Source: Corallococcus sp. EGB | GTDB lineage: Bacteria; Myxococcota; Myxococcia; Myxococcales; Myxococcaceae | Assembly: GCF_019968905.1 (NCBI RefSeq) | Contig: NZ_CP079946.1 | Location: 5,084,001 to 5,148,000 of the forward strand | Reading direction: 5' to 3' | DNA length: 64,000 nt | Part shown: piece by piece, positions 51,127-58,232 of the stretch | Layout: the number at the start of each line of letters is the position of its first letter | Position numbering within the stretch: position 1 is the first letter of the stretch | Program-made: the position numbers and the translations under genes | The notes under the pieces: model-generated | Databases searched by the model: none | What the model saw: only the letters and a program-made list of their open reading frames with translations | What the model was told of the DNA's origin: nothing

Positions 51127-51708
51127 ATGGCTACTCCGAAGGTCGGCGGCGAGGTGGATGCCCAGTGCACCCGCTGCAAGATGAATCTGGCGCACACCAT
51201 CCTCGCGATGGTCGGTCCCAAGATCGTGCGCGTCCGCTGCAACACCTGCGGCGGGGACCACGCGTTCCGAGGCGCGGCGGGCGTCACGGATCGCCCCACG
51301 AAGGCATCGACGACCCGCGCGCCCCGCGCGGCCACGTCCAGCAGCAGCACGCCTCGCGCGGAGAAGGTGATCATCTCCTTCGACGAGCAGCTCGCGGGCA
51401 AGGACATCGCGAGCGCGCCCAAGTACAGCCCGAAGGACACCTACAAGGTCGACCAGGTGATCCACCACCCGACGTTCGGTGTCGGCCTGGTGACGGCGGT
51501 GCGCGGTGACAAGGTGGACCTCACCTTCCGCTCGGACACCAAGACGCTGGTGCACGGCCGGGGAGGCCCTGCGGCGGAGAAGCCCGTCTTCAGCCCGCCC
51601 ACGAACAAGCACACCGGCCCCGCGGACAAGCCCATGGCCGACACGGCCCCCGAGGGGGATGTCGACGCGGACGCGGGCGCTGAGACTTCCCTGCCTTCCG
51701 GGGATTGA
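51127..51708 (+). CDS. zinc-ribbon protein with UvrD-like Tudor segment
   Basis: A 193-residue protein with an N-terminal zinc ribbon (C-T-R-C near residue 14 and C-N-T-C near 38) and a Ser/Thr/Arg/Ala-rich linker. Residues about 98-140 read YKVDQVIHHPTFGVGLVTAV and VDLTFRSDTKTLVHGR, the pattern of the small beta-barrel at the C-terminus of UvrD/PcrA helicases that contacts RNA polymerase. The tail is acidic and Pro-rich. This combination suggests a nucleic-acid- or RNA-polymerase-binding regulator. It is divergent from mlaE (235 nt apart) and 45 nt upstream of an exported-protein gene. Confidence 0.83.
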   Translation: MATPKVGGEVDAQCTRCKMNLAHTILAMVGPKIVRVRCNTCGGDHAFRGAAGVTDRPTKASTTRAPRAATSSSSTPRAEKVIISFDEQLAGKDIASAPKYSPKDTYKVDQVIHHPTFGVGLVTAVRGDKVDLTFRSDTKTLVHGRGGPAAEKPVFSPPTNKHTGPADKPMADTAPEGDVDADAGAETSLPSGD

Positions 51709-51753
51709 CCCGGAGGCTGGAGCGGCGGTCAACTGGGACGCCAGGTGTCCCGT

Positions 51754-53157
51754 ATGCGTCCGCCGCTCCGCCTCGCTCTCTGCCTGCTGCTGCTGGGTGC
51801 CGCCATGGCTCGGGCGGAGCCGCCAGAGGTGGAGGCGACGCCCGGGCGCGTGGTGCTCGGGCAGGACACGGCCGTGGAGGTGCGGGTGCGGGTGCCCAAG
51901 GGCGCCGGCCCCGTGCGCGCGGCGGCTTCTTCCGGCACCTGGGCTGAAGCGCGGATGGAGGGCGGCACCGAGCGCGTCTTCCATTGGAAGCCCCCGCCGG
52001 TGCGCCATCCGCTGTGGGCGGTGCTCGCGTTCTGGGTGGAGGACGGCCGCGCGCCAGAGGTCACCACCGTGCGGCTGGCGCTCCTCGGGCGCACCACGCT
52101 GGATGTGGCCACCGCGCCGGGCGCGGAGGTGGTGGTCGCGGTGGGCGACGCGCGCTTCGGTCCGGTGAAGGCGAACGGACGCGGCCGGGCACAGGTGCCC
52201 GTGGAGGTGCCTCCGGACGCGACGGAGGCGCGCGTGCTCGCGACCCGCGGGACGCTCACCACGGATCGCCGCGCGCCGCTGGAGGTGCCCGCCGCGCGCC
52301 CGCTCGTCGCCGCCCTCACGCCGGAGCCGCTGCCCGTGGAGGGCGGTGGCTGGTTGATCCTCGCGGGCGCCGGGGAGCGCGTCTCCGCCTCGGAGCTGTC
52401 CGTGGTCGCTGAGGGCGCCACCGTGCAGCCGCTGGCTTCGGAGTCCGCGCGCTACACGGTGCGGCCGCAGGCGGAAGCGACGACGGTGTCCGTCACCGCG
52501 CGGTGGAGTGACGCGCCCGTCGAGGACGCGGTGCGGATCCAGTCCTCGGTGAAGCCCGCCGCCGCACGGCCCACGGAGTCGGTGCTCATCGACACCGCCA
52601 ACCCCTTCCCGGCGCACGGGGTCCAGGCCCCGATATCGAGCTTCAAGTCGGTGTTCCTCCTGGGCGGCGCCGCGTTCGCGAGCGGCGCCAATGGGGGGCC
52701 GCTGCTGGGGTTGGGTGTCACCGTCCCGCTGCCGGTGTGGCACGACCGGGTTGCGGCGGAGGCGGAGGTGGGCCTTCGTCACGCGCGCCTGGATGGTCGG
52801 CAGGGTGGCACGAAGGTGCACTCGCGCGTGTGGGGGATGCCCCTGCTCCTGTCCGCGCGGGTCACACTTTTCCACCGGGGTTCCTTCCAGCTGGACGGCC
52901 GTGCAGGCGGCGGAGTGCTGGCATTGAACCATCAGCTGACGACAGAGGCGGCCGAGACGGGGGCCGTCTTTCCTGACGCCGTGGATGAGCGCAGAGTGCG
53001 CGGCATGGGATTCCTGGCCGCGCAGGGCGCCTATCAGCTGGGCCGTTGGAGCCTCCTCACGGAGGTGCGCGCGGCATTGGCACCCGTGGAGACCCCCGCG
53101 CTGCGGGCCCAGTTGGGTGGCGTGTCCGCGTCCGCGGGGCTGAGGTTCGTTCCATGA
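51754..53157 (+). CDS. exported protein with beta-rich domain and C-terminal barrel-like region
   Basis: A 467-residue protein of unknown function. A signal peptide (1-21) ends ARAEP. Residues about 25-280 contain repeated beta-strand patterns typical of immunoglobulin-like folds. Residues about 300-467 alternate hydrophobic and polar residues with Gly turns (SVFLLGGAAFASG, LLGLGVTVPLPVW, AEAEVGLRHARLDG, SASAGLRFVP), ending in a Phe-Val-Pro, like an outer-membrane barrel or a PEGA-related domain. ATG at 51754 or GTG three codons earlier both give a signal peptide. It overlaps the lipoprotein gene by four bases. Confidence 0.78.
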   Translation: MRPPLRLALCLLLLGAAMARAEPPEVEATPGRVVLGQDTAVEVRVRVPKGAGPVRAAASSGTWAEARMEGGTERVFHWKPPPVRHPLWAVLAFWVEDGRAPEVTTVRLALLGRTTLDVATAPGAEVVVAVGDARFGPVKANGRGRAQVPVEVPPDATEARVLATRGTLTTDRRAPLEVPAARPLVAALTPEPLPVEGGGWLILAGAGERVSASELSVVAEGATVQPLASESARYTVRPQAEATTVSVTARWSDAPVEDAVRIQSSVKPAAARPTESVLIDTANPFPAHGVQAPISSFKSVFLLGGAAFASGANGGPLLGLGVTVPLPVWHDRVAAEAEVGLRHARLDGRQGGTKVHSRVWGMPLLLSARVTLFHRGSFQLDGRAGGGVLALNHQLTTEAAETGAVFPDAVDERRVRGMGFLAAQGAYQLGRWSLLTEVRAALAPVETPALRAQLGGVSASAGLRFVP

Positions 53158-53993
53158 TGCGCGTGGGCCCGGGCGTCGTGGGGATGGCGGTGCTGGCGTG
53201 GGCCTGCACGGGCGACCCTGGGGCGCTGCCTCCGCCCAGCATTGTGGGAGTGGAGCCCTCGACGCTGCCGGTGAACGCGAAGGACGAGGACCTCACCGTG
53301 CGCTTCACCGCGCGCTACAGCGTGGCCGTGGACTACGGCGCGGAGACGGTGGATGTGCGCATGGGTTCAGGCCGCGTCTGGGTGGATGAGAAGGAAGCAA
53401 CGGTGACGCGCTTCGACCCGGCGGGCGTCGCCATCGCGACGGTGCCCCGGGGCCTGGGAGCGGGCGCGCACGCGGTGCGGCTGCGGCTGGACGACGGTCG
53501 CGAGGCCGTGGCCGAAGGGGCCCTCACCCTGCGTCCCCCAGGACAGGAGGTCACCGATCCCCCCATCCTCGAGGACGGAGGCGTGCTCATCCTGACCGAC
53601 GCGGGGCCGCTCGAGTCGGACTTCGACGGAGGGGTCGACACCTCGGATGGCGGCAGGGTCGTGGACGCAGGGCCTGGTCCGGATGCGCCCATGCGCGAGG
53701 GCGACATCACGGGATTCACCTTCGACACCATCGAAGGCACGCGCGTGAGCCGGACGGCCTTCGCCATCACGGTGCACGCGCAGGGCCCCCGGGCCGGTCA
53801 CTTCCGGGGCTCGGTGGAGCTGTATGCGTCGCGCGGCTCGGTGACCCCCAGCAAGATTGGCCCGTGCGACACCGGCGTGTGCACCGCGAACATCGTCATG
53901 GACGCGCCCGCGGGCAACGTGCGCCTGTCCGTCGTGGACAGCTTCGGCGTGATCGGCGAGTCCAACACGTTCCGCCTGGAGCCGTACAAGTAG
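53154..53993 (+). CDS. lipoprotein with IPT/TIG-like domain
   Basis: A 279-residue lipoprotein. The lipobox ends in AWAC (Cys18). Residues about 28-120 contain an IPT/TIG-like fold (SIVGVEPSTLPVNAKDEDL ... DYGAETVDVRMGSGRV), followed by an Asp/Gly/Pro-rich linker (about 135-185) and a C-terminal beta domain ending EPYK. Its ATG overlaps the TGA of the previous gene (ATGA), so the two are translated together. They may form an outer-membrane pair. No homologous system is recognised. Confidence 0.8.
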   Translation: MMRVGPGVVGMAVLAWACTGDPGALPPPSIVGVEPSTLPVNAKDEDLTVRFTARYSVAVDYGAETVDVRMGSGRVWVDEKEATVTRFDPAGVAIATVPRGLGAGAHAVRLRLDDGREAVAEGALTLRPPGQEVTDPPILEDGGVLILTDAGPLESDFDGGVDTSDGGRVVDAGPGPDAPMREGDITGFTFDTIEGTRVSRTAFAITVHAQGPRAGHFRGSVELYASRGSVTPSKIGPCDTGVCTANIVMDAPAGNVRLSVVDSFGVIGESNTFRLEPYK

Positions 53994-54000
53994 CGGGGCC

Positions 54001-54702
54001 TCACCCCGCCGCGCGCAGCAGCTCCAGCGTGCGCTGCATGTCCGCGGGCAGCGGCGCGTCCACCCCGCGCGCGGGCAGGCCGGGCAGCGCGGGCCACTCC
54101 ACGCGCGCCGCATGCAGCGGCGTCCGGCCAAGGACCTCCTGTGTCCCCTGCCCTCCCAGGTCACCTTCGGTGAGCGGGGCCTCGCGGCCGTACTGGTGAT
54201 CCACGAGCAGCGGATGTCCCAGCGACAGCAGGTGCACGCGGATCTGGTGCGTGCGGCCCGTGAGCGGCTCCGCCTCCACCAGCGACGCGCGGGAGAAGGT
54301 CTCCACCGGGCGCACCCGCGTGCGAGACGGCTTCGCGTCCGGCTCCCCGGGCTTCGCCACGCGCATGCGCCCCTTGCGAGCGGCCACCAGGGGCGCGTCC
54401 ACCATCTGGGGCGCCTCCAGCCGGCCCTCCACCAGGGCGCGGTAGCGCTTGCGCACCTTGCCGGTCTCGAAGGCCTGGGACAGCGCGCGGTGCACGGCCG
54501 CGTCCAGCGCGAACACCAGCGCGCCGGACGTGTCCCGGTCCAACCGGTGCACGACGTAGACCTTGCGCCCCAGCCGGGCCTCCAGCGTGTCGCGCAGGGA
54601 CGGGCCGCCCTCGCGGCCGGGGATGACGACCACCCCGGCCGGCTTGTCCACCACCATCAGGCCCGCGCCCTCGAAGAGGACGCGGGGAACGTCACCGCTC
54701 AT
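54001..54702 (-). CDS. RluA-family RNA pseudouridine synthase
   Basis: A 233-residue pseudouridine synthase. The catalytic motif is HRLDRDTSG, with Asp55. The following GRTHQIRVHLLSLGHPL motif is the RluA-type RNA-binding signature. It lacks an N-terminal S4 domain, so it resembles the short RluA/TruC-like forms acting on tRNA or 23S rRNA; the exact target is not set by sequence. Its ATG overlaps the stop of the M16 gene by four bases. It is the last gene of the minus-strand run that starts at 60810. Confidence 0.93.
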   Translation of the reverse strand: MSGDVPRVLFEGAGLMVVDKPAGVVVIPGREGGPSLRDTLEARLGRKVYVVHRLDRDTSGALVFALDAAVHRALSQAFETGKVRKRYRALVEGRLEAPQMVDAPLVAARKGRMRVAKPGEPDAKPSRTRVRPVETFSRASLVEAEPLTGRTHQIRVHLLSLGHPLLVDHQYGREAPLTEGDLGGQGTQEVLGRTPLHAARVEWPALPGLPARGVDAPLPADMQRTLELLRAAG

Positions 54703-56192
54703 TCGTAGTCCGACGCCGGCACGACGGTGATGGGGCCCAGCCCCGCCAGGAGCGGCTTCACCTCGGACGCCTTGCCCAGCACCACGATGACGGGCCGGTC
54801 CGCGAAAGCGTACTTCTTCGCCACGGCGGCCACGTCCTTGGGCGTCACCGCGCGCAGCCGGTCGCGGAACTTCTCCACCCAGTCATCCCCCAGGGCGTGC
54901 ATGCGCATGTCCGCGATGACGGAGGCCACGGACTCGTTGGTCTCCGTGCGCATCGGATACAGGCCGGCCAGGTAGCTCTGCGCGTCCTTCAGCTCGCGGG
55001 GCTTGAGGCCCGCGTCGCGCACGCCGTGGATCTCCTTCAGCGCCACGTCGATGATCTCCCGCGTGGACGCGGTCTTCGTGAACGTGGACAGCGCGAAGAT
55101 GCCGCCCGCGCTCATCGTGTCGAAGTAGGAGCTGACGCCGTAGGTGAGGCCGCGGTTGACGCGGATCTCGTTCATCAGGCGCGACGTGAAGCCGCCCCCC
55201 AGCGCGATGTTCATCGCCGTGGCCGGGAAGTAGTCCTCGTGGCCCAGCCAGAAGCCCGGGCCGCCCAGGCGCACCTGGGACTGCGTCTGGTCCGGCTTGT
55301 CCACCAGCAGCACCGTGCCGGCATTCGCCAGCGGCTCCTGCTTGCGCGGCAGCATCGGCTGGACGTCCGGTCCGCCCGTCCAGCCGGCGAAGGCGCGCTC
55401 GGCCTCCGCGGCCACGGTCTCCGGGGCGATGGCGCCCACCACCGTGAGCAGGGACACCCGGGGGCCCATGCACTCGGCGTGGAAGCGGACCACGTCGTCG
55501 CGGGTGAAGGTGGCCACCGTGCGCTTGTTGCCGCCCACGTCGCGTCCGTACGGATGGTCGCCCCACACGGCGCGCGTGAAGGCGCGGTCCGCGATGGCGG
55601 AGGGGTCATCCAGGTCGTTTGCGAACTGCGCCAGCGCGCGCTCGCGGGCGTCCACGACCTCCTGCTCCGGGAACGTGGGATCGCGCACCACCTGCCCCAG
55701 CACGTCGAGCATCTCGGAGAAGTGCTCCGCGGGCGTGGTGAGGTAGACGGACAGCACGTCCTCGTTGACGCCCGCGTAGAGGCTGGCGCCCACGAACTCG
55801 ATGGCTTCGCTGATGCCATCCGCGTTCATGCGCTTCGTGCCCCGGCGCAGCAGGCGCGCGGTGAAGTCCGCCAGGCCGTCCTTGCCCGCCGGGTCGAACA
55901 CGCCGCCCGCGCGCATCACCAGGCGCACGGACACGAGCGGCAGCGGCCCGCGCTCCGCGGCGATGACCTTCAGGCCCGTGGACGTGGTGCTCTCATGCAG
56001 CGGGGGCATCTTCAGTTCGCCGGTGGCGACGGACTTCGGCTCCACCACGGACGTCAGCTTCTTCACGCGGGCCGGCACGGCCTTCTTCGCCTGCGCGACC
56101 TTCTTGCGCGCGATGGTGGTGGCCTGCTTGCGCACGACCTTGGCGGCGTTGCGGACGGTGCTCTTCACGGAGGCGATCTTTCGGGAGGCCAT
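54699..56192 (-). CDS. M16-family peptidase subunit, inactive, with basic histone-H1-like tail
   Basis: A 497-residue M16-fold protein. The zinc site HxxEH is missing: at about 108-112 the segment reads LADFT. It therefore should be the non-catalytic beta-type partner of the neighbouring active subunit. The PF05193-type middle (about 230-410) contains the LPRKQEPLANAGTVLLVDKP and NRGLTYGVSSYF segments, the Arg-Tyr pair typical of inactive partners. Residues 1-50 are unusual: 10 Lys, 5 Arg and no acidic residue, Ala/Val-rich, like a histone H1-type tail. It overlaps the pseudouridine synthase by four bases and follows the active subunit after 3 nt. Confidence 0.9.
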   Translation of the reverse strand: MASRKIASVKSTVRNAAKVVRKQATTIARKKVAQAKKAVPARVKKLTSVVEPKSVATGELKMPPLHESTTSTGLKVIAAERGPLPLVSVRLVMRAGGVFDPAGKDGLADFTARLLRRGTKRMNADGISEAIEFVGASLYAGVNEDVLSVYLTTPAEHFSEMLDVLGQVVRDPTFPEQEVVDARERALAQFANDLDDPSAIADRAFTRAVWGDHPYGRDVGGNKRTVATFTRDDVVRFHAECMGPRVSLLTVVGAIAPETVAAEAERAFAGWTGGPDVQPMLPRKQEPLANAGTVLLVDKPDQTQSQVRLGGPGFWLGHEDYFPATAMNIALGGGFTSRLMNEIRVNRGLTYGVSSYFDTMSAGGIFALSTFTKTASTREIIDVALKEIHGVRDAGLKPRELKDAQSYLAGLYPMRTETNESVASVIADMRMHALGDDWVEKFRDRLRAVTPKDVAAVAKKYAFADRPVIVVLGKASEVKPLLAGLGPITVVPASDYE

Positions 56193-56195
56193 GGC

Positions 56196-57536
56196 TTACG
56201 CTTCCGCCGTTTCGTCACCGGTCTCGACGGCGCCGGCTTCGGGGTGGAGGGTGACCACCGAGCGGCGCTCGGGGGCGAAGTACTTCGCGGCCACGGCCTT
56301 CACCTGCTCCGCCGTGACGGAGGCGTAGAAGGTCGGCAGTGACAGGCCCTCGCGCCAGTCGCCCAGGAGCGCCTCGTAGTGGCCCAGGGCGTGGCCCCGG
56401 CCGCTGTTGGTGGACAGCTCTCGCAGGTGGTCCGCGCGCAGGTTGTTCTTCGCCTTCTGCAGCTCCTTGTCGGTGACGCCCTCGCGCGCCAGCTTCTCCA
56501 GCTCCGCGTACAGCAGGGCCTCCACCTTCGCGGGATCCGAGTCCGGCTTGAGCTCCAGGTAGAACAGGACGGTCCCCGGGTCGATGCGCCAGCTCCAGTC
56601 CAGCATCACGGACACGGCGGCCTTCTGGTCATACACGAGCGACTTCACCAGCCGGCTGCCCTCGCCCTTGGTGAGGATGTACTGGACCACGTCCAGCACC
56701 AGCGTGTCCTCGTTGCTGGCGGCCGGACCGCGGTAGCCGATCATCACCGACGGCGACTGCGCGGGGTGGCGCACCACGGCGCGGCGCTCGCCCTTCTGCT
56801 CCGGCTCCGCGTTGAGCACCGGCGCGGGCGCGGGGCCCCGCGGGATGTTCCCGTAGTACTTGCGCACCAGCGCGAGCGTCTTCTTCGGGTCGATGTCCCC
56901 GACGATGTAGAGCACCGCGTTGTTGGGCGCGTAGTAGGTGCGGAAGTACTGCTGGCAGTCCTCGCGGGTGATGTTCTCGATGTCCGCCATCCACCCGATG
57001 ACGGGCCAGCGGTACGGGTGCGCCTTGTAGACGAGCGTGCCCAGCTCCTCGTCCATCATCCCGGGGATCTCGTTGTCCACGCGGACGCGGCGCTCCTCCA
57101 TGACCACCTGGCGCTCGCTGGTCAGCGTCTCCTGGGAGATGCGCAGGGAGCGCATCCGGTCCGACTCCAGGTCCAGCACCGTCTCCAGCGCGTCCGCGCT
57201 GAAGTCGTCGTAGTACACGGTCATGTCATTGGACGTGTACGCGTTGGAGCGGCCGCCGTTGGACTCCAGCGTCTTGTCGAACATCTTGGGGCCGTACTTC
57301 TTGGCCCCGTTGAACATCATGTGTTCGAACAGGTGGCTGATGCCGGTGATGCCGGGCCGCTCGTTGCGGCTGCCCACCTGGAAGAAGGTGTAGAGGCTGA
57401 CCACCGGGGCCTGATGGTTCGCCAGCAGGCGGACCTTGAGGCCGTTGGGCAGGGTTGCCTCGTGAACGTCGAAGAGCGCTGCGAGCGTGGGGTCCACCGC
57501 GCGCACGGCGGTGGACCGCGGGGATGCCTTGGACAT
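56196..57536 (-). CDS. M16-family zinc metallopeptidase, catalytic subunit
   Basis: A 446-residue active M16 peptidase. The inverted zinc site is His68-x-x-Glu71-His72 in ISHLFEHMMF, with a downstream Glu (about 147) in RQVVMEERR. There is no signal peptide, so it may act in the cytoplasm. The ATG at 57534-57536 is chosen; a GTG three codons earlier is an alternative. With the inactive subunit encoded 3 nt later it likely makes an alpha-beta pair like mitochondrial processing-peptidase-type enzymes. It is the fourth gene of the run that includes a pseudokinase and NarL regulator. Confidence 0.93.
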   Translation of the reverse strand: MSKASPRSTAVRAVDPTLAALFDVHEATLPNGLKVRLLANHQAPVVSLYTFFQVGSRNERPGITGISHLFEHMMFNGAKKYGPKMFDKTLESNGGRSNAYTSNDMTVYYDDFSADALETVLDLESDRMRSLRISQETLTSERQVVMEERRVRVDNEIPGMMDEELGTLVYKAHPYRWPVIGWMADIENITREDCQQYFRTYYAPNNAVLYIVGDIDPKKTLALVRKYYGNIPRGPAPAPVLNAEPEQKGERRAVVRHPAQSPSVMIGYRGPAASNEDTLVLDVVQYILTKGEGSRLVKSLVYDQKAAVSVMLDWSWRIDPGTVLFYLELKPDSDPAKVEALLYAELEKLAREGVTDKELQKAKNNLRADHLRELSTNSGRGHALGHYEALLGDWREGLSLPTFYASVTAEQVKAVAAKYFAPERRSVVTLHPEAGAVETGDETAEA

Positions 57537-57563
57537 AGGTGCCACACCGTAACCACGGCGCGG

Positions 57564-58232
57564 CTAGAGATCCACGACACCTTGACGCAGGGCCATCACC
57601 ACCGCGTCCACATGAGAGTTGACGCCCATCTTCCGGTAGATATGCGACAGGTGCGTGCGCACCGTGCGCCGCTCCAGCGTCATCACCCGCCCCACCTCCG
57701 CGTTGGACAGGCCCTTGGCCACGTAACGGAGGACGTCCAGCTCCACGGCCGTCAGCCCCCAGGGCAGCTCGGCGGGCTTCTGCGCGGGCCTGGCCTGGAT
57801 GGATTGGAAGTAGTTCCAGAAGCGCCGGGCGATGATGGGCTCCAGCACGGTGCCCCCGTCCATGACCTCCTGGATGCCGGACCGGATCTTCTCCGGCCCC
57901 ACCCGCTTCACCAGGTAGCCGGACGCGCCGGCTTGGATCGCCTCGTAGACCTTCTGCTCGTCCTCGAAGGACGTGAGGATGAGGATCTCCACCTCGGGGG
58001 CGCGGCGCTTCACCTTCTGGGTCACCTGGATGCCATTGAGGCTGGGAAGCTCCAGGTCCAGGAGGACGAGCTGCGGGCGCTCGCGGACGATGGCGTCCAC
58101 GGCCTCTTCACCGTCCTGGGAGGTGCCCACCACCTCCAGCTCCGGGAAGGTGCCCAGCACCTTGACCAGGTTGCGCAGGAGCTGCGGCTGGTCCTCGACG
58201 ACGAAGATGCGCGTGCGCTCCACGGAACTCAC
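57564..58232 (-). CDS. NarL/FixJ-type response regulator
   Basis: A 222-residue regulator. The receiver (about 8-125) has Glu13-Asp14, phospho-acceptor Asp59 in LVLLDLELP, Thr87 in ILTS and Lys109 in LVKR. The C-terminal LuxR-type HTH (about 155-215) reads LTAVELDVLRYVAKGLSNAEV ... RTVRTHLSHIYRKMGV. It should bind DNA upon phosphorylation. The start overlaps the pseudokinase stop by four bases (ATGA). No canonical histidine kinase is adjacent, making the coupled pseudokinase gene an interesting candidate partner. Confidence 0.94.
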   Translation of the reverse strand: MSSVERTRIFVVEDQPQLLRNLVKVLGTFPELEVVGTSQDGEEAVDAIVRERPQLVLLDLELPSLNGIQVTQKVKRRAPEVEILILTSFEDEQKVYEAIQAGASGYLVKRVGPEKIRSGIQEVMDGGTVLEPIIARRFWNYFQSIQARPAQKPAELPWGLTAVELDVLRYVAKGLSNAEVGRVMTLERRTVRTHLSHIYRKMGVNSHVDAVVMALRQGVVDL

